Assembly: GCF_900106945.1 (NCBI RefSeq)
Contig: NZ_FNNE01000007.1
Location: 212,815 to 276,814, forward strand
Source of the DNA: Marinobacter mobilis
Lineage (GTDB): Bacteria > Pseudomonadota > Gammaproteobacteria > Pseudomonadales > Oleiphilaceae
Direction: 5' to 3'
Length of the DNA stretch: 64,000 nucleotides
A program made the position numbers and the translations under genes. Of the stretch, positions 26,729 to 35,686 are shown in pieces (position 1 is the first letter of the stretch; each line of letters begins with the position of its first letter). Under the pieces are notes generated by a model. That model was not told the origin of the DNA. It saw nothing but the letters and a program-made list of their open reading frames with translations, and made no database searches.

Positions 26729-27799
26729 TTACTCGAACAGGCGCAGCTGCTGAACGGGCGAGCGGTCATCCCGGAACCGCACCCCCACCCCGAGCAAGCG
26801 CACCGGTCGCCCGTCATCCTTGACCAATTCATCCAGCAACGGCAGAAAGTGCTCGCTGTCCGGAGGATCAAGCCGGTCACTTACCCGTTCCAGGGTATGT
26901 GTCGAAAAGTCGCTGTAACGAACCTTGACGAACAATTTGTGAATGGGTCTCGATGCGCCCTTGCGGGACAACCGGCGCTGAAGCTCCAACGCCAGCTCCT
27001 CCCGCACGGCCAGGCAGGCAGCCTTGTCGGGCAGATCCCGGGAGAACGTCCGCTCAACGCTGACCGACTTGATGCTTCGGCTGACCTCCACTGGCCGGTC
27101 ATCCTCACCATTGGCCATCTGGTGAAGGCGATATCCCTGACGACCAAATCGCTCAACCAGCCACTCCGGGCGCTGTTCGCGCAAATCGCCACAGGTAGCA
27201 AGCCCCAGTTCGTGCAGTTTCCTCGCCGTTACCGCACCCACCCCGAACAATTTCTCGACCGGCAGATCACGCACAAAATCCAGCACCTGATCCGGCCGGA
27301 TGACATACAGGCCATCCGGTTTCTCCCAGTCACTGGCAATCTTCGCCAGAAACTTGTTGGGGGCCACGCCCGCTGAGACGGTGATCCCGACCTTCTGACG
27401 AACTCGCTCACGCAGCTCCCGCGCCATCAACGTGGCGCTGCCCTGGCAAGCGTCAACTTCACTTACATCCAGAAAAGCCTCATCCAGGGACAATGGCTCC
27501 ACCAGATCCGTCAGCTCACGAAAGATCGCCATGACCTGGGCCGACACCTCCCGGTATCGCGCCATGTTCAACGGCACAAAGACCAGGCCCGGACACAGCC
27601 TGCGGGCTTCCGAGGCGGACATGGCGGAACGTACCCCAAAGGCCCTGGCACGGTAGTTACAGGTGGTCACGACACCACGCCCCCCGTCACCGCCGACCGC
27701 CAGCGGAACTTCCCTCAGGGAGGGGTCGTCGAGCATCTCCACCGCTGCGTAAAAGCAGTCGCAGTCGACATGTATGATTTTTCGCTGACCGCTCACCAT
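26729..27799 (-). CDS. dinB: DNA polymerase IV (Y-family)
   Basis: The 356-residue translesion polymerase has catalytic motifs [10 protein letters not shown] (about 9-18) and [11 protein letters not shown] (about 100-110), a helix-hairpin-helix region ([16 protein letters not shown] near 180) and the little-finger domain. It synthesises past damaged bases with low fidelity. ATG 27799 has AGGTGAG directly upstream and fits family starts; the frame is open to 27838. No LexA box was recognised by eye upstream. Confidence 0.95.
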   Translation of the reverse strand: MVSGQRKIIHVDCDCFYAAVEMLDDPSLREVPLAVGGDGGRGVVTTCNYRARAFGVRSAMSASEARRLCPGLVFVPLNMARYREVSAQVMAIFRELTDLVEPLSLDEAFLDVSEVDACQGSATLMARELRERVRQKVGITVSAGVAPNKFLAKIASDWEKPDGLYVIRPDQVLDFVRDLPVEKLFGVGAVTARKLHELGLATCGDLREQRPEWLVERFGRQGYRLHQMANGEDDRPVEVSRSIKSVSVERTFSRDLPDKAACLAVREELALELQRRLSRKGASRPIHKLFVKVRYSDFSTHTLERVSDRLDPPDSEHFLPLLDELVKDDGRPVRLLGVGVRFRDDRSPVQQLRLFE

Positions 27800-27918
27800 C
27801 TCACCTGCATTCCAAAGGAGCCAACCCGGTTCCACCATGTCAGCACATTTTACATAGCGTCCGACAAGACGGCTAAAGAATCATTTATTCTACATACATA
27901 TCATGCACATAAATATTT

Positions 27919-27934
27919 AGGCCTAACTTTTGCT
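27919..27934 (+). promoter_or_regulatory. Sigma-54 (-24/-12) promoter of the PEP-CTERM gene
   Basis: AGGCCTAACTTTTGCT has GG at 27920-27921 and TTGC ending at 27933, with the invariant 12-bp spacing from GG to GC required by RpoN. It lies 81 bp upstream of the start codon in an AT-rich region. PEP-CTERM genes of other proteobacteria are known to be RpoN-dependent through PrsR, which fits. Confidence 0.65.
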
Positions 27935-28014
27935 TGATAACACTCACCGTAGGATTTGCCCCTTAACCTCAAGGGCTTACCCCACTGACGAAAACACATG
28001 ACAAGGAGAAAGTT

Positions 28015-28794
28015 ATGAGCCTTACAACTAACAGCTTCGCGGCAGCCGCGGCTGCCATCGCCCTTACAACCGTTTCGATTGCCAACGCCGATGTTATCCG
28101 CATCGACGAAACCGCATTCACTCCGGATGCCGGCCTGATCACTTTCAGTGAATACTCGCTCGGCACAGTCAACCCAACTTACAACCCCGTGGATTATGGC
28201 GGTGGCGCTGGCGCCCCCACTGTAACCTTTGGCGGCTATTTTACCGGCCAGAGCCTGGGCGGCGCTGGTGACTGTCCTGCGGGCGCAGCCCTGACCGGGT
28301 GTGTCATTGGCACCCCGACTGGCCCGCTGTCCCTGGATCCGACCTCGCCGGATACCTTCATCACCAACGACGGCGCTAACCCGACGTCTCCGGTCCTGTC
28401 TGGCAGCCCGACCTTCAATGGCGCCATCTCCATCCTGTTTGATACCGACATCGCCGGTGTTGGCCTCGACGGTGGTTACTTCAACGCCATTGGCGGCACC
28501 GCCATCACGGCGTTTGACCGCGATGGCAACATCATCGGCCAGGTGTTCAACGAAGGCCTCGGTATCGAATTCCTTGGTCTCGTCACCGAAGACGGCGCTA
28601 ACGCCATCGCCGGCCTGCAGTTCAGCCTGGTTGGCGCGGAGCCTGCCGGGTTCGCGATTGACAACCTGCGCTTTGGCACTGGCGATCAGATCGTCGTCCC
28701 ACCGGTTGCCGGCGTACCTGAGCCGGGCAGCATTGCGCTGCTGGGTCTTGGTCTGGCCGGACTGGGTCTGAGCCGTCGTAAAAAGCAGGCCTGA
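28015..28794 (+). CDS. PEP-CTERM sorting-domain protein
   Basis: The 259-residue exported protein begins with a signal peptide (about 1-25, cleavage near IANA) and ends with a classic PEP-CTERM tail: VPEPGSIALLGLGLAGLGL then a basic RRKKQA. This tail is recognised by an exosortase (EpsH/XrtA type), which cuts and anchors or releases the protein during export with exopolysaccharide. The mature part is Gly/Ala/Thr-rich and acidic, like a beta-structured extracellular protein, with two cysteines (GDCPAGAALTGC). No exosortase gene is in the window. AAGGAG lies seven bases before the ATG. Confidence 0.9.
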   Translation: MSLTTNSFAAAAAAIALTTVSIANADVIRIDETAFTPDAGLITFSEYSLGTVNPTYNPVDYGGGAGAPTVTFGGYFTGQSLGGAGDCPAGAALTGCVIGTPTGPLSLDPTSPDTFITNDGANPTSPVLSGSPTFNGAISILFDTDIAGVGLDGGYFNAIGGTAITAFDRDGNIIGQVFNEGLGIEFLGLVTEDGANAIAGLQFSLVGAEPAGFAIDNLRFGTGDQIVVPPVAGVPEPGSIALLGLGLAGLGLSRRKKQA

Positions 28795-28839
28795 GGCTCT
28801 GTCGGCAGCCGCCGACGGGGACTGACACAGCCCGCGACA

Positions 28840-28870
28840 AAGCCCCTGCTGTAATGGCGGGGGCTTTTTT
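28840..28870 (+). terminator. Rho-independent terminator of the PEP-CTERM gene
   Basis: AGCCCC (28841-28846) pairs with GGGGCT (28860-28865), followed by six T. A second small hairpin (GTCGGC, AGCC, GCCGAC) lies at 28801-28816, right after the stop. Confidence 0.8.
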
Positions 28871-29057
28871 ATGGCAATTCATCCCCATTCCAGGCCATTT
28901 CAGGAGCCACCCGCCCATGGGGCAGCCATGCCTCTGCCAACCGCCGCCAACTTGCGGTACCATGCCAGTCACTCCGGGCGAGCCTTCCCGCACCGGTCCA
29001 GGCCGGGCCACAGTCGGACACCTCGCCGAGAAAAAACCTATGACGGATGGTGAACCC

Positions 29058-29351
29058 ATGACCACCCCGATCCCTGAACAGATCGAAACCGAGATCCAGG
29101 CCGCAGCGTTTCGCCGCCTGGTTGAGCATCTTCAACAGCATCCGGAAGTCCAGAACATCGACCTGATGAACCTGGCCGGGTTCTGCCGCAACTGTCTATC
29201 CAAATGGTATCTTGCCGAAGCCACGGAGCGTGGTGTTGATCTCACCGATCCGCAAGCCCGCGAACGGATCTACGGCATGCCCTACGAAGACTGGAAAGCA
29301 CGCCACCAGAAAGGCCCCAAACAGGAACACAAAGGCAGCCCGTCACAATGA
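29058..29351 (+). CDS. DUF1244 family protein
   Basis: The 97-residue product has the signature EIQAAAFRRLVEHLQQHPEV and NLAGFCRNCLSKWYLAEA (with a CxxC at about residues 39-42) and YGMPYEDWKA of DUF1244, a small conserved protein of unknown function in proteobacteria. The start is uncertain: ATG 29058 gives the family-like length, ATG 29040 adds six residues. Its stop overlaps the HopJ-family start (ATGA at 29348), so the two are translationally coupled. Confidence 0.8.
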   Translation: MTTPIPEQIETEIQAAAFRRLVEHLQQHPEVQNIDLMNLAGFCRNCLSKWYLAEATERGVDLTDPQARERIYGMPYEDWKARHQKGPKQEHKGSPSQ

Positions 29352-29737
29352 ATGTTACCGATGCCATCAGAATCCACCTGGCTTCCATCGAAGCCGGTCG
29401 CAGAGAGTTTGAAGACAGCCTGGAACTGATCGAACGCTACTTCGACTACACCCCCGCAGGCTTCGCCAATGGCCCGCTGCACAACAGTGCCGAGGAAAAC
29501 CAGGGCTCATGCAAACTGTTCGCCCTGGGCCGGTTCTGCAACCTGACCGAAGCCCAGACCCTGAGCTGCTTTGGCCGCCATTATCGTCAGGTACTGGAAG
29601 ACCCCGCGGGCACCAGCCACGGCAATATTCGCCAGTTCATGGCCACCGGCTGGTCGGGCATTCGTTTCGACAGCGAAGCCCTGCGTCTGCGCAGTACTCC
29701 GGAACAAAACGATCCGCAGGATTCCGAACGCCCATGA
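29348..29737 (+). CDS. HopJ-family protein
   Basis: The 129-residue protein matches the HopJ type III effector family (YFDYTPAGFANGPLHNS near residue 28; EENQGSCKLFALGRF near 46; FGRHYRQVLEDPAGTSHGNI near 70). Despite the name, the family is widespread in bacteria without a type III system. Here it overlaps the stop of DUF1244 at its 5' end (ATGA) and the start of minC at its 3' end (ATGA at 29734), so a housekeeping role is more likely than an effector role. The function is unknown. Confidence 0.85.
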   Translation: MNVTDAIRIHLASIEAGRREFEDSLELIERYFDYTPAGFANGPLHNSAEENQGSCKLFALGRFCNLTEAQTLSCFGRHYRQVLEDPAGTSHGNIRQFMATGWSGIRFDSEALRLRSTPEQNDPQDSERP

Positions 29738-30501
29738 GCCAGACCACGTCCGACGTCAGTCAATGCTTCCAGCTCAAAAGCGCCAGCGTCTCCCTGACCG
29801 CACTGGAGCTGTATTTCTTTGAAAACGACACCTTTGAAGCCACCCTGCGCGACAAGATCAGCCAGGCACCGGGCTTCTTCAAGGACATTCCGCTGATTGT
29901 AAGCCTCGAGAAATACGAAGGCCCTACCAGCGAGCTCGATTTTTTCAAGCTGATTGGCACCTGTCGCCGGCACAACATCCACGTGGTGGGTGTTCGCGGC
30001 GGTACCGAAGACCAGCGCCGACTGGCCCGAAATGCCGCGCTGGCTCTGTTGCCAGCGGGAAGCCAGCGGGATACGGCACGCAACCAGGAAGCACCTGCAG
30101 CGGATGACGCCGAGCAAGCAGCCGCTCTCCCTGTCGCCCCGGTCGCAGAAAAGTCCAGTGAGGCCAAACCGGCAAAAATCGTAACCCAGCCAGTACGTTC
30201 CGGTCAGCAAGTCTACGCTCCCGAGGGGGACCTGATCATTCTGGCCCCGGTTCAGGCTGGCGCTGAGGTGCTGGCAGCAGGTAACATCCACGTTTATGGC
30301 CCACTCCGTGGGCGGGCGCTGGCCGGCATCCATGGTGCGGCTGGCGCCAGAGTGTTCTGTCAGTCGCTGGAAGCCGAGCTTGTCTCCATTGCCGGGCACT
30401 ATAAGATCTCGGAAGACTTACAAGAGAGCGGATGGAAAGCCGCCGTCCAGATACTGCTCAAAGACGACGTACTGGTGGCTTTGCCACTGGATAAAGCCTG
30501 A
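29734..30501 (+). CDS. minC: Septum site-determining protein MinC
   Basis: The 255-residue inhibitor of FtsZ assembly has the N-terminal MinC_N domain (about 10-110; FFKDIPLIVSLEKYEGPTSE), a Glu/Ala/Pro-rich linker, and the C-terminal beta-helix domain (about 155-235; RSGQQVYAPEGDLIILAPVQ; HVYGPLRGRALAGIHG) that binds MinD. ATG 29734 overlaps the HopJ stop; the frame extends upstream but only this start fits. It acts at the membrane with MinD. It is followed by a structured 118-bp gap and then minD. Confidence 0.96.
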   Translation: MSQTTSDVSQCFQLKSASVSLTALELYFFENDTFEATLRDKISQAPGFFKDIPLIVSLEKYEGPTSELDFFKLIGTCRRHNIHVVGVRGGTEDQRRLARNAALALLPAGSQRDTARNQEAPAADDAEQAAALPVAPVAEKSSEAKPAKIVTQPVRSGQQVYAPEGDLIILAPVQAGAEVLAAGNIHVYGPLRGRALAGIHGAAGARVFCQSLEAELVSIAGHYKISEDLQESGWKAAVQILLKDDVLVALPLDKA

Positions 30502-30529
30502 CACCAGCTACGTAAAACTGAAATAAGCG

Positions 30530-30582
30530 GCATCGCTGGCCCCTTACCCTTCCGCCCTGAGTGGCGGATCGTCTGGCGATGC
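30530..30582 (+). other. Nested stem-loop in the minC-minD intergenic region
   Basis: GCATCGC (30530-30536) and GCGATGC (30576-30582) form an outer 7-bp stem enclosing a second hairpin TCCGCC/GGCGGA (30551-30568). No T-run follows. It could modulate read-through, mRNA processing or minD expression; the function is inferred only from its shape and position. Confidence 0.5.
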
Positions 30583-30619
30583 ACAGGTTCGTAACACATA
30601 CGCAAAAGGGATTGCAGCC

Positions 30620-31429
30620 TTGGCTAGAATAATCGTCGTTACCTCAGGAAAAGGTGGCGTGGGCAAAACCACCACCAGCGCCTCCATCAGCACCGGGCTG
30701 GCCCGTCGTGGTCACAAGACTGTGGTCATAGATTTTGACGTGGGCCTGCGTAACCTCGACCTCATCATGAACTGCGAACGCCGTGTGGTTTACGACTTCG
30801 TTAATGTTATTCAGGGTGAGGCGTCACTTAACCAGGCGCTGATTCGCGACAAGCGGGTCGACACCCTGTACATCCTGCCGGCCTCCCAGACCCGGGAAAA
30901 AGAAGCGCTGACCAAAGAAGGCGTGGAAGCCGTCATCAACGAGCTGTCGGAAACCTTCGACTACATTGTCTGCGACTCCCCCGCGGGCATCGAGCACGGT
31001 GCCCAGATGGCGCTTTACTATGCCGACGAAGCCGTTGTGGTCACCAACCCAGAGGTCTCTTCAGTCCGGGATTCCGACCGCATTCTGGGCATCCTGCAAA
31101 GCAAATCCCGTCGCGCGGAAATGAGCCAGGATCCGGTCAAGGAACACCTGCTGCTCACCCGTTACAACCCGGAGCGGGTAGAACGGGGCGAAATGCTGTC
31201 CGTGAGTGATGTTGAAGAGATTCTGGCGATCCCGCTGCTGGGCGTTATTCCCGAGTCCCAGGTGGTGCTCAACGCCTCCAACCAGGGTACTCCGGTCATT
31301 CTTGAAGAAGAAAGCGATGCCGGTCAGGCCTATGACGACGCCGTCGCCCGCCTGCTGGGTGAAGAGCGGGAACACCGCTTCATGACCGCCCAGAAGAAAG
31401 GCTTCTTTTCACGGATGTTCAAGGGGTAG
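30620..31429 (+). CDS. minD: Septum site-determining protein MinD
   Basis: The 269-residue ParA-type ATPase has the deviant Walker [16 protein letters not shown] (about 9-23), Walker B-like [15 protein letters not shown], and a C-terminal amphipathic membrane-targeting helix ([11 protein letters not shown]). It positions MinC at the membrane and oscillates with MinE. The start is TTG 30620 (reading [12 protein letters not shown]), with AAAGGGA upstream and no closer ATG. minE follows 5 bp later. Confidence 0.97.
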   Translation: MARIIVVTSGKGGVGKTTTSASISTGLARRGHKTVVIDFDVGLRNLDLIMNCERRVVYDFVNVIQGEASLNQALIRDKRVDTLYILPASQTREKEALTKEGVEAVINELSETFDYIVCDSPAGIEHGAQMALYYADEAVVVTNPEVSSVRDSDRILGILQSKSRRAEMSQDPVKEHLLLTRYNPERVERGEMLSVSDVEEILAIPLLGVIPESQVVLNASNQGTPVILEEESDAGQAYDDAVARLLGEEREHRFMTAQKKGFFSRMFKG

Positions 31430-31434
31430 CACGG

Positions 31435-31686
31435 ATGAGTTTCCTGGATTACTTCAAAAGCAAGAAAACCAACACTGCCAGCATCGCCAAGGAGCGACTG
31501 CAGATCATTGTGGCCCACGAGCGTGGCCATCGGGAACAGCCGGATTACCTGCCTCAACTCCAGCAGGAGCTGCTTGCAGTGATCCGCAAGTACGTGCAGA
31601 TCGACGACGACATGGTTCAGGTGGAGGTCGACCGAAACGACAGTTGTTCGATCCTGGAACTGAACGTCACCTTGCCCGAACACTGA
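31435..31686 (+). CDS. minE: Cell division topological specificity factor MinE
   Basis: The 83-residue protein has the expected parts: N-terminal membrane helix ([20 protein letters not shown]), MinD-stimulating region with [12 protein letters not shown] (about 21-32) and a C-terminal dimer domain ending in LELNVTLPE. The length is close to E. coli MinE (88). It stimulates the MinD ATPase and sets the pole-to-pole oscillation. It ends the min operon, followed by a terminator. Confidence 0.96.
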   Translation: MSFLDYFKSKKTNTASIAKERLQIIVAHERGHREQPDYLPQLQQELLAVIRKYVQIDDDMVQVEVDRNDSCSILELNVTLPEH

Positions 31687-31701
31687 GACTCTGATCTCTT
31701 T

Positions 31702-31740
31702 AAAAAGCAGGCCTTCCTCCGGGAACGCCTGCTTTTTTTA
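31702..31740 (+). terminator. Rho-independent terminator of the min operon
   Basis: AGCAGGC (31706-31712) pairs with GCCTGCT (31727-31733), with A-run before and seven T after. It lies just after minE and can also end the convergent DUF2804 transcript. Confidence 0.85.
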
Positions 31741-31755
31741 GGCCGGCCGGCCCCG

Positions 31756-32778
31756 TCACCAGCGGGCGTAGTGGTCTTCCATCAGTCCCCTGAGACCGGC
31801 AATCCTGACCACCTGACCGTCCGGATCCCGTACCTCGCCCTCAAAGGTTCCCGCATACTGGCGGAAGTTCGACGCCATCAGCACCACGTCCATACGCTCT
31901 TTGCGAACACCGGAAGGAACGAAGCGCAGGTCGACGAGGCCATCGGTGGTGGTAACCCGCCACGGTGAGGATGGATCGTAACGATCGAACTCGAAGCACG
32001 CCATTTCCAGCTTGATGCAGCGACCATCCAGCCACAGGGCATTCTCGGTTACCCCGGTTTCATTGACACCAGCGGCCAGGTTCAACCCGACCGATCGGCC
32101 ATCAGCACTCTTGCCCGCCAGGCTGGCCCAGTTCCAGGCGGTTTCCCGACGCATGTAACCACAACTCCAGTCGATGGCCCCGCGCCAGTCGTCACCGCAG
32201 TGATAGTCGCGCCCGTCCCAGGTGACCGATCCGGTGACCGGCAATCCCGCCGACTTGCGGGTAAATACCCAGCCGTTGTAGCCCGCCTGGCTGGTCATCC
32301 GCAAGGGATCCGTGTCGCCCTGAAAATCGAGGTTCACCGTTACCCGATCGCCATCCGCCACCGTTACCCGGCGGCTATGACCTTCGGCTTCAATGGCGAT
32401 TCGGGTTGAGCCTCGGGCAAAGACCGACGTGCCGGTTTCCGGTTGTGGAGCGATTTCCGTACGCCAGGCCAAAGGCTGCATCAAGCTCCTCTCCAGCATG
32501 TCACCGGAACGAAAATCGTAGAGGTAGAAGAAAGCGCTGCTCACCAGTTTCAGATCAACAATCGCCAGACCGAACAGCCAGTCAGGCCCCATGGCGCTGA
32601 TAAACTGGAACTGGTTGAAGCGCCAGCGCCGGGCCAGCGCGGAGCGGGGCCGGTCCATGACCGAGCGCAGGTCATAATCCAGATAGTTGATCTCGTCCAC
32701 CGGGGCTGTCAGTACGCCGGTTTTTACCCGACCGTTGCTGTCTACCAACTTGCTGTTTGTCACTCCAGACACACTCAT
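31756..32778 (-). CDS. DUF2804 domain-containing protein
   Basis: The 340-residue protein matches DUF2804 (RRWRFNQFQFISAMGPDWLF near residue 50; WDGRDYHCGDDWRGAIDWSCGY near 190). It has no signal peptide or membrane helix and looks rich in beta structure, vaguely like lipocalin or AttH-type folds. The function is unknown to me. It is a single gene convergent with minE and divergent from the START-domain gene; nothing in the neighbourhood indicates a pathway. Confidence 0.75.
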   Translation of the reverse strand: MSVSGVTNSKLVDSNGRVKTGVLTAPVDEINYLDYDLRSVMDRPRSALARRWRFNQFQFISAMGPDWLFGLAIVDLKLVSSAFFYLYDFRSGDMLERSLMQPLAWRTEIAPQPETGTSVFARGSTRIAIEAEGHSRRVTVADGDRVTVNLDFQGDTDPLRMTSQAGYNGWVFTRKSAGLPVTGSVTWDGRDYHCGDDWRGAIDWSCGYMRRETAWNWASLAGKSADGRSVGLNLAAGVNETGVTENALWLDGRCIKLEMACFEFDRYDPSSPWRVTTTDGLVDLRFVPSGVRKERMDVVLMASNFRQYAGTFEGEVRDPDGQVVRIAGLRGLMEDHYARW

Positions 32779-32889
32779 TAAGGGCCATTTCCTTTATCTG
32801 TTCGACCAGTTCACAATCCTAAAACGGCACAACAAGTTCCGTCAGGAAGACATGCTAGACTCCGAAAAAATTCCAAGGAAGTCTACCCC

Positions 32890-33633
32890 ATGGCACTCAT
32901 CAGCGCTCCGAAGTTCGTGAGCTGGATCAGTGGCGTCGCTGCCCTGACCGTTTGCGCCACCCTCCAGGCAGGAAGCCTCCCGAACGAAAATGCCGCTGAA
33001 TGGTCGCTCAGCAAGACCGCCGGCGACATTCGCATCTACACCATTGAACAACCGGGTTCCAGCTTCAAAGCGTTCAAGGCCGTGGCGTTAATGGACGTCC
33101 CCATCGAAAATCTGATGGCCGTCATGATCGACCCCACGTCCTGCGTCGCCTGGGTCCATGGCTGCACCGAGTCCTATGGGTTCGGGGAAGGCACCTTCGG
33201 CGACCGTTACGCCTACTCCGTCAACGACATGCCCTGGCCGGTAACTGACCGGGATTATGTGCTCCATATCCAGACCGAAGGCAACCGCGCGTCCGGCGAG
33301 GTGGTGATGCACCTGAACGCAGTCCCGGAACACCGCGAAGAGTTTGATCGCTACGTGCGGGTAGATCGCTCCGATACCGTTTACCGGTTCATTCCGGAAG
33401 GCCGGCAGACACGGATGATCTGGTTGCAGCACACCGACCCCAACGGCGCCCTGCCGGGCTGGCTGGTCAACTCCCTGCTGGTCGACATTCCGGTCAAATC
33501 CCTCGAAAGCCTGGAACAGGTTGCCCAACGGCCCCAGTACCAGAACCATGACCTGATCTACGACCCGCAAGGTCAGCTTACAGGTGTACGCTTATTGCAA
33601 TCAGGGGATGACGGCGGAGACAGTAACCGCTAA
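32890..33633 (+). CDS. START/SRPBCC-domain secreted protein
   Basis: The 247-residue protein has an N-terminal signal peptide (about 1-27, cleavage near LQAGS) and a START-like lipid-binding domain (about 35-220), with segments such as FKAVALMDVPIENLMAVM, WVHGCTESYG and MPWPVTDRDYV typical of bacterial START proteins. It probably binds a hydrophobic ligand in the periplasm; the ligand is unknown. The CBS-domain gene starts 38 bp downstream. Confidence 0.82.
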   Translation: MALISAPKFVSWISGVAALTVCATLQAGSLPNENAAEWSLSKTAGDIRIYTIEQPGSSFKAFKAVALMDVPIENLMAVMIDPTSCVAWVHGCTESYGFGEGTFGDRYAYSVNDMPWPVTDRDYVLHIQTEGNRASGEVVMHLNAVPEHREEFDRYVRVDRSDTVYRFIPEGRQTRMIWLQHTDPNGALPGWLVNSLLVDIPVKSLESLEQVAQRPQYQNHDLIYDPQGQLTGVRLLQSGDDGGDSNR

Positions 33634-33671
33634 GCTTCAGGAAAAGGAACTTACTGAGCAGGAATACGTAA

Positions 33672-34163
33672 ATGACTGTTCTCGCCCGCGAGATCATGAC
33701 CCCCAGTATCAAGGCTGTTCCCCAATCGTGGACTATGGAACGCCTCGCCCGCTTCCTCACCGATAATGAGATTACCGGCAGCCCGGTCACCGATGAAAGC
33801 GGCGAGATCGTGGGGATTGCAACCCTCAAAGACATCACCGAGTTTCGCTGGAACGCCACCCGAAATGAAATGGACAACCGCCTGACGGCCGAAGAAGAAC
33901 AGGAGGCACGTCGACTGCGCATGGCCATTTTTGAGGAAATGGGCAAGGTACCAGTGGAAGTCCGTGACATCATGACGCCCATCGTTCTGTCCGTGGATGA
34001 GCGGACCCCGGTCAAGGAGATTGCCGACATCATGATGCGGGAACACCTTCACCGCATCTTTGTCACCAATGATGACAAGATCACCGGAATCATCACCACC
34101 TATGACATGCTGAAACTCATTTCGGATACGGCACTGACTGAACGCTGCGCCACCACCCGCTGA
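33672..34163 (+). CDS. CBS-domain pair protein
   Basis: The 163-residue protein consists almost only of two CBS motifs: residues about 1-60 (AREIMTPSIKAVPQSWTMER; ITGSPVTDESGEIVGIAT) and 97-155 (VRDIMTPIVLSVDERTPVKE; HLHRIFVTNDDKITGIITT). Such stand-alone pairs bind adenine nucleotides and act as energy or ligand sensors. The partner is unknown. It lies between the START-domain gene and phoH on the same strand. Confidence 0.85.
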   Translation: MTVLAREIMTPSIKAVPQSWTMERLARFLTDNEITGSPVTDESGEIVGIATLKDITEFRWNATRNEMDNRLTAEEEQEARRLRMAIFEEMGKVPVEVRDIMTPIVLSVDERTPVKEIADIMMREHLHRIFVTNDDKITGIITTYDMLKLISDTALTERCATTR

Positions 34164-34224
34164 GTGGCACAGCCGTGAGATGAAGACCCGGACCACAGCC
34201 GCCTGCCAGAGAGGTAACGAGCCT

Positions 34225-35610
34225 ATGCCCAGAGAACCGCACGCTCGCCAGAAGATGTATGTCCTCGACACCAATGTCCTGATCCACGATCCCAACGCCC
34301 TCCTGAATTTTGAAGAACACGACGTCATTATCCCAATGACAGTACTGGAAGAGCTGGACAGCCTGAAGTCCGGCAAGCAGGCTGTCGCGGCCGATTGTCG
34401 CCAGGCCATCCGCAACATCGACAAGTTGCTGGGCGATGCCTCACCCAAAGACATAGAACGCGGCGTTCCTATTGTCCGGGCCCTTAAGGCCGATCCCCTG
34501 GGCACCCTGTCGATTCTGATGAGCACGGAGCACAGCAGCACTCACTCCCTCCCAGACAACCTCAACGACAACAAGATCATCAACACCCTGGCAGCGCTGC
34601 AGGAACGGTACCCGTCCCGGGACATCATCCTGGTCAGCAAAGACATCAACATGCGCCTCAAGGCCCGGGGGTTTGGCGTTGAGGCCCAGGATTACCACAA
34701 CGACCAGTTGCTCGACGACATTGACCTGCTGCCCCAGGGCTACCGGGAGTTTGCCAACTCGTTCTGGGACACCATAGAAAAGGTCGAGACCATCCAGAGG
34801 GAAGGTGTGACCGAGCACATCCTCAAACGCGATGGCGAACTCGCCAAGATGAACATCAATGAGTTTGTTGTGGACGAACAAGGCTTTGTCGGCAAGATCA
34901 TTGACATCAGCGACGACAAGATTGTTCTGGAAGATCTCCATCAGGACGATCTGATGAACGAGGAAGTCTGGGGACTGGTGCCGCGGGATGTCTACCAGGC
35001 CATGGCCCTGAACCTGCTGTTGGATCCGGACATTCACCTGGTGAACCTCACTGGCTCCGCGGGCTCAGGTAAAACCATCTTAGCCCTGGCCGCCTGCATC
35101 GAAATGACCGTTGCCAGCAAGCAATACAAACGCATCATCGCCACCCGCAGCACCCAGGGACTGGACGAAGACATCGGCTTCCTGCCCGGCACCGAGGCCG
35201 AGAAGATGGAGCCCTGGCTCGGCGCCATCGTCGACAACCTGGAGGCCCTGCACGAGGACGATGAGAACATGACGGCCAGTGTGGACTACATCCTCAGCAA
35301 GGTTCCCCTACACTTCAAGTCCATGAACTACATCCGGGGCCGTAGCTTCCAGCACAGCCTGATCATTATCGATGAGTCCCAGAACCTGACCCCACACCAG
35401 ATCAAGACCATCGTCACCCGTGCCGGTAACGGCTCCAAGGTGATCTGCCTGGGCAATCTCGCCCAGATTGATACGCCTTACCTGAGCGCCCTCAGCTCGG
35501 GACTGACCTACATGACCGAGCGATTCAAGGGCTTCCGCCATGGTGGTCACATCCACTTGCAGGGAGTGCCCCGCTCGCTACTGGCCGAGTATGCAGAGGC
35601 CAACCTGTAG
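34225..35610 (+). CDS. PhoH family protein with N-terminal PIN domain
   Basis: The 461-residue protein (PhoH2 type) fuses a PIN ribonuclease domain (about 10-140; MYVLDTNVLIHDPNALLNF with catalytic Asp) to a PhoH ATPase domain (about 240-460; Walker A TGSAGSGKTILA, Walker B LIIIDESQN). PhoH2 proteins are RNA helicase/nucleases. ATG 34225 is preceded by GAGGTAACGAG; the frame is open to 34180. No Pho box precedes it, so the name should not be taken as evidence of phosphate control. Confidence 0.92.
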   Translation: MPREPHARQKMYVLDTNVLIHDPNALLNFEEHDVIIPMTVLEELDSLKSGKQAVAADCRQAIRNIDKLLGDASPKDIERGVPIVRALKADPLGTLSILMSTEHSSTHSLPDNLNDNKIINTLAALQERYPSRDIILVSKDINMRLKARGFGVEAQDYHNDQLLDDIDLLPQGYREFANSFWDTIEKVETIQREGVTEHILKRDGELAKMNINEFVVDEQGFVGKIIDISDDKIVLEDLHQDDLMNEEVWGLVPRDVYQAMALNLLLDPDIHLVNLTGSAGSGKTILALAACIEMTVASKQYKRIIATRSTQGLDEDIGFLPGTEAEKMEPWLGAIVDNLEALHEDDENMTASVDYILSKVPLHFKSMNYIRGRSFQHSLIIIDESQNLTPHQIKTIVTRAGNGSKVICLGNLAQIDTPYLSALSSGLTYMTERFKGFRHGGHIHLQGVPRSLLAEYAEANL

Positions 35611-35640
35611 CTGACCGGATCAGGTAGCACTCGCGTTCGA

Positions 35641-35670
35641 CAAAAAAGGCAGCCTCGGCTGCCTTTTTTG
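35641..35670. terminator. Bidirectional terminator between phoH-like and acyl-CoA synthetase genes
   Basis: GGCAGCC (35648-35654) and GGCTGCC (35657-35663) form a tight hairpin with six A before and six T after, so it can end both convergent transcripts. Confidence 0.85.
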
Positions 35671-35686
35671 TCGCCCCGACGTTGCG

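Noticed and set aside
29348..29737. HopJ gene as evidence of a type III secretion effector
   Set aside because: No secretion genes nearby, and the gene overlaps DUF1244 and minC. The family name is historical.
34225..35610. PhoH family gene as a further member of the phosphate regulon
   Set aside because: No tandem 11-bp Pho repeats precede it, and PhoH2 proteins with a PIN domain are RNA-related.
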